Assembly (NCBI GenBank): GCA_010015655.1
Contig: ML976668.1
Location: 732,242 to 754,433 of the forward strand
From: Bimuria novae-zelandiae CBS 107.79
Taxonomy: Eukaryota; Ascomycota; Dothideomycetes; Pleosporales; Didymosphaeriaceae
DNA length: 22,192 bases
Direction: 5' to 3'
In this document: positions 8,108 through 18,878 of the stretch, one piece after another
Layout: each line of letters begins with the position of its first letter
How positions within the stretch are numbered: position 1 is the stretch's first letter
The notes under the pieces: generated by a model
Told to the model about the DNA's origin: nothing
What the model saw: the letters and a program-made list of their open reading frames with translations, nothing else
Databases searched by the model: none
Position numbers and translations under genes: made by a program

Positions 8108-9933
8108 ATGAGCTCCTCAGGAAAGCCCGCTGGGCTGCCCAATCCTTATGCGAAAGCACTCCCGAATCCGTATGCAGCTGCAACTGTTGCCGAGTCTGCG
8201 CCCGTCAAGTTCTCAGAAGAGCAGGCAAGGTCGGAGCAGAAGAAGACACCTGGTATCTACTTAACGCGTACGCTCTGTGAATGATGCCGAGGACTTATGC
8301 CATTGTACAGCATTCCACAATCCGCACCAGATTAGACGTCCCCAGGCGAAAGGCGGCATTAAGAAGGCCCCCATAGCCCGGCCCGTCATGTCCAGCACCA
8401 GCTCTTCTTCAGACCCTGCCCCTGCAGCTGCAGCTGCCACAGAGAGCCAGCAGCCCAGCCTCGACTATTGGCGCAGTACCGTCGATGACGATGCCGCGGC
8501 GCTCGAGTATAAGCGCGAGATGGAACGGGTACAGCGAGAGAAGAAGAAGCAGGAGAAGAAGTTTGCCAAGCAGTTTGGCTGGTGGAAGGGCGAGTCGCAG
8601 TACAAAGCAGATCGGCCGTCGAACCTGCGTGCGTACCGGGCGAGCGGCGGCTATCGCGACAGGCTGGACAGCTTCGCCGCCTTCATACAAGCACAGCCAG
8701 TTCCCGACCGGTCGCGCAAGGCCACCAGCGAGCGATCCGCCGATGCCTCGACGAGCCCCGAACCCGTGAAGAGTGCGCCGAAGCTTTCATTTGCTCCGCC
8801 AGCCAGCTACGACCAGGAGCGCGCATCGAACTCGCAGGACGACGAGGACCCATATACTTGGCGGCCACGTCTCTCGCAGCAGGCTACGGCAAGCACGCAG
8901 CAGCCGTCGCCGTCGCAGTCTCCTCCAGCGTCCACTCCTCAAGCAGCTATCCCACCACCACCGCCGCCGCCCGAGGAGCCCTCCCCGTACGCCGCCATCC
9001 CACCACCACCGCCTCCACCCCCGTCCGAAGCGCCTCCGAATTATCCTCCACCGCCTCCGCCGCCAGCTTCCGCACCGTACAATCCCACCATCTCTGCCCC
9101 ACCCGTCCGCTACAACCCCACTATTTCTGCGCCTCCCGTCCGCTACGAGCACGCAACCATCTCCGCGCCGCCCGTCCGCTACGAGCACGCAACCATCTCC
9201 GCGCCGCCCGTCCGCTACGACAACACTGACAGGACAGACGAAGAAGACCCCGAAGAACGTCCAGCAAAGCGCGCCAAGCTTAGCAAAGCCGAACAAATGA
9301 TGGCAAAGATGGGCTACAAGAAGGGCGAGGGGTTGGGCAAGAATAGCGACGGCATCCTCACCCACCTGGAAGTCAAGGCGCGCAAAGTGAACAAGAAGAA
9401 TAAAGAGAAACAGGTTACTATTTTTGATGAACATGATGAAAACGGAACAGGTGTTAAAAGTCAACAGGTCTTTGATATTCTTGGTGGGCACACCACCAAG
9501 CAGAAGGAGCCTGACAAGTTCGGAACAGAGTCCAAGGTCATTGTCGCCTGGGGTTGTGTGGATGGGATCGACTGGAATCAAGATGCTGAGCGCGACGACG
9601 GAGGTGTACGGCAAGAGATGGGACAGACTTTTGACAACAAGGTTCGTACATCGGCAAACTGTTGCAGCGAAGCGCGGCTAACAGGGTACAGTTCGGCAGA
9701 GTTGAGCGTGTCTACGTCGACTTGAACAGCGAAGACCATCCGGTGTACATCAAGTTCGCGTCCGAGCTAAGCGCTTTGAACGTGAGTATCTCGCACCCTT
9801 CTCTTTTAAGTATGGCTGATCTCTTCTATAGGCCGTCAACCGCTTCCACGAAGGCTACCAGTTCCGAGGACGCAATATCCGCGCGCTGTACTACAACGAA
9901 GCCAAGTTCGAGGCCTCCGTGTTCGATCACTGA
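8108..9933 (+). CDS. SPF45/DRT111-like splicing factor (G-patch plus UHM domain)
   Basis: Four exons (8108-8252, 8311-9641, 9692-9781, 9832-9933) with introns of 58, 50 and 50 nt give 555 residues. The N-terminus repeats PNPYA and leads to the RRPQ block seen in SPF45 relatives. A basic coiled segment follows (YKREMERVQREKKKQEKKF), then a proline-rich region (runs of seven or eight Pro) and four ISAPPVRY repeats. The G-patch is at about 374-415 (MMAKMGYKKGEGLGKN). Residues 456-555 are a U2AF-homology motif: KVIVAWG, FGRVERVYVDL, VYIKF and RGRNIRALYYNE. The family joins spliceosome assembly at the 3' splice site and binds UHM-ligand motifs of U2AF/SF3b1. The usual RXF ligand motif appears here as YQF. 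The last exon is duplicated just downstream. Confidence 0.85.
9078..9215 (+). repeat. in-frame 33/36-bp coding tandem repeat (ISAPPVRY units)
   Basis: There are four consecutive units: 9078-9110 (33 bp), 9111-9143 (33 bp), 9144-9179 (36 bp) and 9180-9215 (36 bp). The two 36-bp units are identical in DNA, which shows recent duplication; the 33-bp units differ mostly at third positions. Each encodes YNPTISAPPVR or YEHATISAPPVR. The repeat sits in the disordered proline-rich linker before the G-patch, and copy number may vary between strains. Confidence 0.9.
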
Positions 9934-10025
9934 ACTCGTTCGCCGCGGTATCGTTCCGAAGACGCAATATCCGAGCGCTATACAACGACGAATCGAAGTT
10001 CGAAGCGTCATTGTTCGACCACTGA
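9933..10025 (+). pseudogene. diverged tandem copy of the terminal exon of the SPF45-like gene
   Basis: It starts at the last base of the upstream stop codon. Read from 9933 it gives NSFAAVSFRRRNIRALYNDE and then SKFEASLFDH-stop. The real exon (9838-9933) gives NRFHEGYQFRGRNIRALYYN and then EAKFEASVFDH-stop. Over the last 24 codons the two copies differ at 12 of 72 bases, seven at third and five at first positions and none at second, a coding-like pattern. The copy is in a different frame from the gene. I found no acceptor upstream that would splice it in phase from the 9781 donor, so it is probably an untranslated remnant. Confidence 0.75.
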
Positions 10026-11162
10026 AATGGGGGTTGCTTGTAGTGCTGTCCCCACTGTCTTGCATCTGATCATGATATAATGTGGAAGCGACTGGGGTTA
10101 TGTCGAGGCAGCTATGGTCTGGGTGACTAAAGATATGTAGCGTACTATGACCTGAGCATACTTCGTATGAAGACTTTTTCACTCGCCGTCTGGCCGGACT
10201 CAATGCATAAAAAATTACATCATACACACTCTTGCTGTGCTCTGTGTCAATCAGCAACCGGCCGATCAATTACTGAACCAGAGAGCATGCCAGTTGCAGT
10301 GGACTTAAATCAAACCTCGGTCAAGTATTACGGTGAAGAGGCTTGCCCCAATAGTTTCGGTATGACTACATGGAATGAGAGCTATAACATTTAGCCACGG
10401 TTGTTCCTGACGTTGTGGCGAGGATCTTCCACTTCACACCTCCAGTCGAAGTGAACGAAGGAGTTGTAAGGATTGTGCTACCGGGATATAGATGTCGCAA
10501 GACGTCTGCGGCTGTAGGGCCGCGCCAAGCAGCTGCGATTCCAACTGCAAGACGGAATACTGGGTGCGTGCGAGGCGTTTGCGGGGACCCGGTATGATCT
10601 TGATGCCGCGGTTTGCCAGAGTTAGTGTTGTGAGAGTTGTGGGTGCTAGAGCTCTTCTCGCCTCTGTGGAGTGAAAGGCGTGGGTTGGGTGTGGCGAGGG
10701 AGGGGTTGGGACTGGTAAGACAGGGGGATTTGAATGCTTTGATGGTGTATACTGTTCGCTTTATGGATGTGGTCAAAATAGTTGATTGGGTCTGGTGGGT
10801 GGATGGATGTATGGTATGGCGTTAACTGTGTGGCGTAGAGTGGGAGGCGTGGTAAATTGTTGAGGTACAGGGACGGTTGATCGAGTTCGATGCACGATAC
10901 GCGGACAATGGGGTTGAATTATATTACGAGGAAACTCTTAGCGGAATCTTAGCGTCTTCTTCCCTTAACAAGATTTCGACTACACTCTACGGGCGTCGAA
11001 GCCTTAAGCCGTGAGAGTCGGGGTGTTTCTACCCGGGTAGTATGAACCCGTGGGGTTTTCAAGACAACTGGAGGGCGAGGGAGGACTTTATGCTGTACAG
11101 ATGTTTCTAGTTTTGGCGGTCGTGTTTGCGAGGTTTGATGTACTGCGAATCGGACCGTAGCG
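10026..11162. other. 1.1-kb region without a supportable gene
   Basis: It lies between two convergent genes. The part around 10380-10780 has stop-poor frames on the minus strand, but none begins with ATG or shows a family motif. It may hold an unrecognised short spliced gene; I cannot support one. Confidence 0.35.
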
Positions 11163-12413
11163 CTACGCCAACCTCAGAGGGGTGGCATGGCCCTTGATCT
11201 CCTTCAAATTTAGACCACGTATTGACATCAGAATCAATCGAGCGGAAACAAGTCGAGAGCTCAGATTGCAAGGATGAAAAGAACTTCTCTTCTTCTTTGG
11301 CGTCTGATGGCCGCTGTGAGGTGCCCAGACTGCCTCCCTGCCAACCATGGCTTTTGTGTACGCCTTATGTATGCTTATTCCCAGGTAAGAGGCTTCCGGC
11401 TGCGGAGTATAATCCCACGTATCCAGCTCCTTCGTTAGGGAACCGAACATGAAGATCCCACATTCGAACGACTGCGATGAGTCGAACGGGCACGTGTAAA
11501 CTGCTGCTCGGAACTGTGCGGGAAGATCATGGAGTTCAGTGAAGAACTTTGTAAGGGCGACACGGCGCTTTTCTTTGAGCAAGGCTACATGCTGTTAGCG
11601 AGTCCTGCCTCATTGTTCGATAGAGTCACAAACCAATGATCCCCGGCGGCAGAGGCAAATCCTGAAATTGGATCCAGCCATGACTATGCCTGATCAGTGT
11701 GGCAGTGCTCTTCTCAAACTCGGGTGTGAGATTGAATGCCCACGAGACGTAAATCCACAACATGAGGTCACGACAGTAAGATTCCGGGATGGGACAAGTA
11801 TCTTTCACGTGTTGCATCCACTGAGTCGTTCGATCCTCAAGGATCTCTGCCTGCTCAAGTTCGTAATACTCTAGAATCGTCGCGATTTTCGCCAGCATTT
11901 CCAGGCTCGTTGTCTTGGGCACTTGCCGTGTCAAGCCATGTATGGCGCGGAGAACGATTAAGAATGCTTCCTCGTCCCAGTCCTCAGCGAATATGTGATA
12001 GAGTCCGTCCTTCTCATTCTTGATAGATTCGCCCCAGTTCCATTGCCCAAGTGTTCGACGAAAATGGGGCGAAGCGAGCACGAGATAGCGAGAGGAGACG
12101 CGATAGTAGACCTCAAATAGAGGTTCCGTGTCTTCTGCACATTCTGGCAGAACCTCCGTAGGAACGCTTGGATCGGTGCGCTTTTCTTCAACAGCGGGTG
12201 CCGCGACGAACCCCTCGCTGTCCTTTGACGGGAAAGATCATTTGCTCCTGCTCAAGGTGGTGTCTTGCTGGCCGGGAGCGCTCTCGGGTTGATCGCCTTC
12301 GTCGACGTCACCTGCCTCCGTCGCGTCATCCCAAACGCGAAATCATTGATCGGGTTGCGCAACACGATTACGGTGTCGGCGTCCGGGTCGACGTCGTAGA
12401 TGACCCTCGCCAT
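11163..12413 (-). CDS. BTB/POZ-type fungal protein 1
   Basis: Proposed exons on the minus strand: 12413-12312, 12222-11634 and 11584-11163, 370 residues. The start MARVIYDVDPDADTVIVLRN is typical of this fungal BTB group. VSSRYLVLASPHFRRTL (residues 76-92), DGLYHIFAEDWDEEAF and SLEMLAKIATILEYY (140-154) form the BTB-like core, and the C-terminus keeps the family's Cys and LSS positions. The last intron (49 nt, GCTAAC branch) is clear. The first (GTGACG donor, AAAG acceptor, 89 nt) is weak, though it joins the exons in phase. Without it, a one-base deletion near 12336 and an in-frame TGA would interrupt the gene, because the other frame there reads WDDATEAGDVDEGD, as expected after the usual FAV. 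So this is either a spliced gene or a young pseudogene. The group's function is unknown; it may be protein-interaction or ubiquitin-ligase related. Confidence 0.65.
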
Positions 12414-13775
12414 AGTGGAGTTAGGTTGTTCGATGGTGCTGTCTGAAGCTGAGGGGTCTCCGAGTTGGATTTTGGAGTGTGCGCCAAGCCCAGCGGCTGC
12501 CTAAACAATTGAGAGAGTTGGGTGGTGAGTGCTGAGGTGAATGTGAAGGTTCGTGCTACCTACGCGAGTGTGGGTGTAAGATACCTCGCGTTGTACAACG
12601 TGAACGCTAGAACGATTCTTAAACGTTTGCTCTTAGCGTCAACCTGAGGTGAACTCGGTTTGGCTTCTTTCGTTTGCCCGCCAATGGCTGAAAATTTACA
12701 CCGGAAGGCGCAGCCCAGGACAGTACAGCCATTCCCCAGGCAGTTATGGCACATGCTTACAGGCACTTATACAGTAGTAATTAATAATTCAGTAAGGCTT
12801 TATTATTAGAATGTAGCGTACGCTAGATCTATAGGACGCGTAAAAGAGGCGGTAGAAAGAGCTGCGCGCGACCTCGCCGTCCGCTCCTTCCCTCCGGACA
12901 ACACTGCCTTACCACTTCATAGGCTTGTACAGACCCTCGAAACTTAACATTTAAACTTTTTAATGCACAGCAACAAAATAAGTTTATCTGTTTCCTGTGT
13001 GAAGCTGATTATCGGCTCGTCATTAGTTTTGGGTTTCCCGTTGGCCACCTCGGGACTTTGTTGAGGCTTGTTGGGACGGCAGTTGATGGGTCGCAGGAAT
13101 CGTCGCAATCGCGCCATGTGTCGCTTTTTGATCAACAAGCTGGTGCCGCTAGAGACCACGCTATCTGTATAAAGAGGCTGGGCCTCGAGAACGATCACGT
13201 TTTTTAAAAGCTTGCACTACGACAGGGAGCGTCTCGATGCCAGTGGACGATACCAGTGGACGATACATGCATTCTGCAAGAAGTTGCAGAAAGACCAGCA
13301 CGAACTCGCGTAAAAGGCATTGCTACCTGCGCGAAAATTCCAATATAGCTTGCTCTGCAAGGAGTAAGAACGTAGTACTAAAATTACCTTCGCTTCCATT
13401 TTTCCCTAGTAAAGGCGGTAGAAGTCAATTGCGTGGTGCGCAAACCAGCCGTTAGATGCGCGAACAATCTTTCAACCCCAAAACTGTCCGATCATCAGAT
13501 TATTTCCAATCTTCGCACTAAACGGCTTCAGAATCACATGGTGTTAGCGAGACGCGAGGCAAGAAAAGTAAACATATCGCTTCCATTCATCATTGGTACC
13601 ATAACACAGTCTAGGAAGATAAAGGTCTGTCGCTTCTAATCTTTAGACAGAACATATAAGATCCATAGCGACAGGCATCCTGCACTCGGGCACCTCAGTT
13701 GCAACAATCTAAAAATATTGCGGCAACTTCTCCTTGGCGAAAGTCTTGGTTTAGCCTTGGAGGGCTACGGGGTGC
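12414..13775. other. 1.36-kb region between two BTB paralogues, with a possible BTB remnant
   Basis: There is no intact gene. On the minus strand at 13198-12944 an 84-codon frame without a proper ATG start reads VIVLEAQPLYTD near its beginning. It faintly resembles the start of the two flanking paralogues (TVIVLRNPINDF, VVIVLVDPLVNA) and then diverges. It could be a relic of a third copy, or chance. Confidence 0.3.
13240..13265. repeat. perfect 13-bp tandem duplication
   Basis: CCAGTGGACGATA occurs twice in direct succession (13240-13252 and 13253-13265) in non-coding sequence. No function is suggested. Confidence 0.8.
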
Positions 13776-15189
13776 TTATGCTATCCCGTTCTGGTAGTCC
13801 TCGAGCAAAGCACCCTCGACGTAGACCTTGTAATCCTTCTTCACAGTGGTAAATCCACAGTTGTGATTCGCGAATTTGGATCCAGACCAAACAACCGGTT
13901 GGGCGAATCCCTCCACTTCTTTCATAGCATCGTCAACGCTCTGACCAAGAAAGTAGTTGTGACCAGACTCGGTCAGAAGCTGAGGCATCCTGCATTGTTT
14001 AGCAAGAGTGCGAAGATGCGCTGCTCCACACTTAAATGAAAAATCCTTGACCTCGCATCCGTAGCCGGCACTCTCATATTTCCGGTAGTATTGTGCTAGC
14101 GTCTGAACGATGCTCTGTAGCAGTTGCAGGCGGCTGCGGTCGATGTTAACTAGCTCTAATTAGTACTCGTACTTTCTCAGGGTAAGGCTTCTTGAATTGG
14201 GAATGAACGAACTTACCAGTGACTTCCACGATGGGCAAACCGTATGTGTCCAGGGTTAAATCTTTTGCTATAGAGCTTCGCGCGCTGAGTGGCTTGGTTG
14301 AACCAGTCCTCTTGACAGAAGACGAGCGCTACGTAGATTTGGAGTATTTGCGTCCGAGCTGCCGCATGTGGCAGGTTAGTGACTGATTTGACGTGTTGGC
14401 ACCAAATATCGCTGACTATCTGAACCGCTTCATGGTAATGAAAGTGATCGACCAACACCGCTGTCCTCGCAAGTTGCTCGAGGCTGACCTCACGTGGTAC
14501 GAGATTGTTGCGGAAGTGTATGATGTAGAGGATGTTTAGGAGCGCAGTCTCATCCATGTTCGTCGCGGTGATGTAGATTTGGCCATCAGGAAACACATGA
14601 AGCATGTCGAAGTTTTGCAGTTTCCTGAAGAATGAGATGGCAGCCTTCAGGCAACCTAAGAAGACGTGGTAGTAAACCGAGCCCTCGGGAATAACATAGC
14701 TTTCGGTTTGAGCCAGGGTGCCTTCGGTGACAGTAGCCTCAGTTTTAGGAGTCAAGTAACCAACGCTAGTCGTAGTGACGCTTTCGTTGTCGCCTATATT
14801 TCCGTCACCCAAAGGAGCAGTGGTAGCGGAACTATTCTCGACCGAGCCGGCAGAGCGGTAGTTCCATCATCATTGCCAGCTGCAGTAATTAAGCAGAACG
14901 ATCATAATCACTAGTTGAGAGCGCGACTCGCGTGGATCTCCATTCGCAACTCCGACGGCAAGCCGATGAGGGCCAGGCTGCGCCCCCTCGCAATCATATG
15001 GGTGTGCTGGATCTCTCAGATACTTCCTCGACAGATCAAAAATCGCAGAGACTTACAGGTAGATTGGGAGATAGTGCGCCCCGGAAAGCCTACGATGGGC
15101 TCCTTCAAACTTCGGGCGTTGACGAGCGGATCCACGAGAACAATGACAACGTCCGGCTCAGGGGCAATTTTGAAGACCTTCGGGGCCAT
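13776..15189 (-). CDS. BTB/POZ-type fungal protein 2, paralogue of the gene at 11163
   Basis: Proposed exons on the minus strand: 15189-15057, 15006-14912, 14836-14217 and 14133-13776, 401 residues. Intron 1 (50 nt) and intron 3 (83 nt, TACTAAT) have GTAAGT donors and are convincing; intron 2 (GTGATT to TCGAG, 75 nt) is uncertain. MAPKVFKIAPEPDVVIVLVD matches the start of paralogue 1. MDETALLNILYIIHFRNN, SLEQLARTAVLVDHFHYHEA (about 194-213) and GYGCEVKDFSFKCGAAHLRT are the family's BTB-like and C-terminal blocks. The usual strand before the core is eroded (YYHVFLGCLKAAISFFRKL), so it has drifted more than paralogue 1. The frame is also open for about 137 codons upstream of 15189, but the family normally starts where I placed the start. 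Function unknown. Confidence 0.65.
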
Positions 15190-16199
15190 CTTTGCGTGTG
15201 GTGTCGCGGAGACTGAGCTGCGGGCGATTTGGCGATCGTGGCCGAAAAAGCACCAGGCACTCATTTTTGGATAAAACATGGGCTCACGAAGTATGGGAGT
15301 AATTTCCTTTTCCAACAGGCTCGACTTCGTCGCCACGATCATGTATACATCAGTGGAGCCTTGGAGCCCCAGGCCACTGTTGTCCACCCTACGGTGATCC
15401 CTGTTCCCAGCGATACCTCTGTTCCAAACCAAAGTCTCGGGAATGGTTTCACTAAAAAACTTGTGCGCGTTCATCTGCGACCTCGCGACTTCTGTTTGGC
15501 TTGGCGCACTGTCAACATGCTCTCGGCGTGCAACAGGAAGGGTGGATTCATGCTCCGTTTCACGCTGCTTATTTTCCCATTGATTCCGGGCGGAATGCAC
15601 AACAGCCGTTGGTTGCTCCCTCAGACTGCATAAAGAGGGTTCCGCGCGTGTACTGGCCTCACTGTTGACCAGGACTCCCCCCTCTGATCTTTCAACCTTG
15701 GTCCACAGTGGGCCGAAAACTCACGCAGCAACCTTTCGCACTTGAAAATGAATGAGGCGTAAACTGTGATAAGGATGAGCTTCGGTTAAGCTCCGATGCT
15801 GAACGCCCTCTTGCGGTTGCCTTTGTGTATTACGTTTCCCTCAATGACCCATTCGCCGCTAAACTTAGGACACGGACGACGCAGAGGGCACGGTCGTCCT
15901 TGGTGGATCTCTGAACGATCTCTGAGAATTAAGAGATAGTGGTTTGGGAGCTGCGTTTCGCACTCTACTTCAAGTACACGAATTGTGCATGTCTAGACTA
16001 TGAGATTTCTAGTCGTGCGATGGCGCGCAGGGTCCTGGAGCAGCGGTGATAGCGCGAACCATATGAACCTTCATTAATGACCGAAGGTCGAGGATTCTGA
16101 TTCTTCATTGTGCAGACCCGGAGTGCTTTCATTCTCTTTCAAGAGCAGGCACTTTCCCCGTGTGGATTATTATTATTACTTCCCTCGCCGATCGTCAAC
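15190..16199. other. 1-kb intergenic region, divergent promoters of BTB 2 and the aquaporin
   Basis: I see no gene with supporting motifs. The part next to BTB 2 is stop-free in that gene's frame up to about 15600, which could be an N-terminal extension or leader. The rest looks non-coding. Confidence 0.35.
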
Positions 16200-17081
16200 A
16201 TGGACAAAGACTTTGACAAAAACTTAGAGACGAACTAGGATGTGACCCTCGCAATGTCGGAGACCTCCAGTGGAGCGCCGTCTATTGCAGCTCGACCGAA
16301 GCCCAGCTCACCGCGAAAGGAGTTGACCGTGGCCTTCGGCGAGTTCGTTGGAACTTTCATGTTTCTATTCTTCCATTCGCTGCAACACAGTTCGCGCTTA
16401 AAGCTGCTACCCTCAATCCGTTCCCATCAGCCGATGCGACCAAGCCGCCGGAATTGCAGAAGCTGCTTTACATCGCTTTTGCCTTTAGTAGCTCCTTAGC
16501 TATCAACGTTGCAATTTTCGCGGATGTGTCTGGTGGCATGTTCAACCCTGCGGTGTGTGTCCTCATTCTTTCGAAAATGCTTCTAATGTTTCTTTTGTAG
16601 AAGCTGTTACTAACGCTCAAGACAGGTGAGCGCTGCACTATGGGTTGTCGGGCTCATCCGTTGGGATCGCGCTCTCTACTCAATTGCCGCTCAACTGTTC
16701 GCCTCCATTTGTGCTACCTTAGCCATCTCAGCTCTTCTTCCCGGTCCAGTTCCATTCAACACTGCTCTCGACCCAATGGCATCGGTCCCACGCGGTCTCT
16801 TTTTGGTGATGTTCCTCACTGCGCAGCTTGTCCTAACTATTCTAATGCTTCCATCTGGAGGCGCAAAGCCCCTCTACATTTGTGTGGCGCTGTTTATAAC
16901 CCAGTTGGCGGGCATTTTCTTCACTGGCGCCAGTTTGAACTCAGCACGAAGCTTTGGACCAGCTGTCGTTGTCGGCTTTCACAGTTACGATTGGACCTAT
17001 TGGCTTGGGCCTATAATTGGCGCAGGGATCGGCGCAGGGATGTTCATTCTGATTCACTTCCTTCAGAAAGACGAATCTTGA
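16200..17081 (+). pseudogene. aquaporin (MIP family) with a frameshift and an early stop
   Basis: The second exon (16626-17081) and the conserved intron (16553-16625, ACTAAC branch) are intact. The first exon is not. From the ATG at 16254 the frame reads ELTVAFGEFVGTFMFLFF and then leaves the family at about 16374. One frame over it resumes with FAATQFALKAATLNPFP and runs to MFNPAV; one inserted base, such as a G giving GCA-TTC, would join them. Upstream, an ATG at 16200 is in frame with 16254 but separated by TAG (16236-16238). The full-length form would be about 250 residues with six membrane helices. The first pore box is NPA; the second is NSA (LNSARSFGPAVV), which is atypical. Members conduct water or small solutes across membranes. 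I call it a pseudogene, though a sequencing error at 16374 is possible. Confidence 0.7.
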
Positions 17082-17558
17082 GCTTGAGAAACCTTCTTGT
17101 ACTGTACTATCGATGAAAAGGCTGCTGTCTTGCCACATCCATTATGGCTCCGGCCAAATGCCATCGTTTTTCGATTCCAAATGAATTATCATTCTTTTTC
17201 CATGGCTAAGTGAGCTTCAAAGTCTTTGTATTCCGATCTCTAAATTTATCCTCCTGTGTTAGCAACAGACCACTTGGTCGCAATACCTTCCTTTGGCAAG
17301 GTGAGCGACTGAAGATCGCCAGTTGCAACGAATTTCAACGAGTCAATGTCTATAGAATATAATACACATGAACGCACCTATCTTACATAAACGTACGTCA
17401 ATCCTGATTCGATGATCGATGGCAGCATCAGCGATGAAGACCAGGAACTGCCATTTTTGAGTTCTTGCAAAACCGTGAGCGCACGCAGGAATCACGACCG
17501 AACTAGATAGGCACCGGTACGAAGAGAGTGATACACGGCCAGCGGAAGATCAAAGACA
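17082..17558. other. intergenic, aquaporin 3' flank
   Basis: No gene or clear signal was seen. The first bases are presumably the 3' UTR of the aquaporin. Confidence 0.35.
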
Positions 17559-18279
17559 TTGAGCGCTCTTTCGCACATCTCGCTCAGTTCGACCGCTTCA
17601 ACAATGCGTTATGCGATGCACAAGGGCACACACGAGGATGCGCGGAGGAATGTGGGTGATCCGGTATTCCGGTTCTTCCATACCACTCCTGAAGGATCGC
17701 GCGCACCTATTATTCTGCTGCCAGAAAGAGCAGCGAAAAAGACGAACACGGGCTTGAGAGAGCTACAACCCAGGATTAGGAGGCTGGATGCTGCTGATCC
17801 TCATCTCTTACGATCGTTGCTTACTCCAACCTTCCACCTCCTGTTCCAAAGCGAGCGGGAGGTTTAACCTCAGCGATATACCACGACCAGGTCGTACTCA
17901 AGAACGGCAAGTGACCTTTGTGGAGCGTCACTATTGACGAAATCTATGGGACTTCCATATCATGGAAAGATGGCTGGGTCAACCCTCCTCATGTCGAATC
18001 GTCAAAACCTGATGCGGAACCACCAGCCTGGACGAACCAGTTTCCGCCTGATGATGCGATCAAGGAAGTCGGTGATCGAGCGGAGTGGCCGGAGATATAG
18101 TGGATATGGTTGGGATTCGGAACTTAGTGAGTGGCCGACTGCCGACCAGCGAGAAGGTTGGATTTTGGGACGGATGTGTGCCGCGCAAGGTACGACTAGA
18201 CTGGGCTTTAGGCGCAAATGATTATGAAGAGCCTCCGGCAGGGCCGGAAGGGAATGCTACCGTGAGACGCGGGTGGTGA
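17559..18279 (+). pseudogene. probable decayed gene of unknown family
   Basis: Three staggered stop-free stretches in different frames look like pieces of one broken gene. The first ends at 17867 (contains FRFFHTTPEGSRAPIILLPE). The second runs from about 17840 to 18100 with one in-frame TGA at 17912-17914 (SAIYHDQVVLKNGK, stop, PLWSVTIDEIYGTSISWKDG, later RAEWPEI). The third runs from 18085 to 18279 (VDMVGIRNLVSGRLPTSEKV, then GFWDGCVPRKVRLDW). The composition is protein-like (Trp, Gly and Pro well spread) and the frames hand over within a few codons. I do not recognise the family. Confidence 0.35.
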
Positions 18280-18878
18280 GGGAACATCGCGGATGAACGC
18301 GTCCGTGGGTATTCGTCCGCATGTATTATGTGGCGCTGTTAAGGGTAATACAGACTGTCAGGGGGTTCAGGAAATATAATCATACAACTCATACAGTACA
18401 ATCAATGTGACCAAATCTGGCTTGAGATGTAAAAACATTTCAGCGACGAGATGAACTGCAGCTCCAAGCATGCCAAGACGGACTTAGATGGCACCTTTTG
18501 CCTTATATTCAGCGATTAGCCTTCAAACGGCTAGACGGGTGCGTTATGTAATCGGCACTTCGGATCTTTCTCAGGGGTGACTCCACATTTTCCGATCGCG
18601 CAACAATGAACTGTCCAACTTGATTCTTGACGCGGCAATTTAGACGTGCGCTTAACCCTTGAGACTGAGGCTGAGAGCAATACAGCAACCGACGTGGCTG
18701 TGCGGATAGACAGCTTGTCTAAGGTGGGATACTCCCGCTGTCACGTCGCTGTGCAGAAAAGGCGAGTGAGGACATTCTGAAGTATTCATCTCCAAAGAAG
18801 AAGGTGTACTCACGGCTGGCAACTGGGTCAAATACGTCTTTGGTCAACCAACGTATTTAACATATGCCAGCCAGCTAC
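18280..18878. other. 0.6-kb region, nothing recognised
   Basis: No open frame of interest, repeat or RNA gene was seen. Confidence 0.35.

Noticed and set aside
8787..9614. 275-codon open frame on the minus strand opposite the SPF45-like gene
   Set aside because: It is antisense to the proline-rich and repeat region, and its Gly/Arg/Trp runs are the complement of Pro codons. No motif.
9826..10269. 147-codon open frame on the minus strand
   Set aside because: It lies opposite the duplicated terminal exons; its openness follows from the coding strand.
10366..10776. 136-codon open frame on the minus strand
   Set aside because: It starts at TTG, has no ATG upstream, a second frame is equally open, and no family motif is visible.
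12560..12766. Cys-containing short frame on the minus strand upstream of BTB 1
   Set aside because: It has no ATG at its head and lies in a probable promoter; the cysteines form no known motif.
16347..16390. Possible 44-nt intron (GTTGGA to CACAG) that would restore the aquaporin frame
   Set aside because: It would delete most of the first membrane helix, which is conserved on both sides of the break, and has no branch site.
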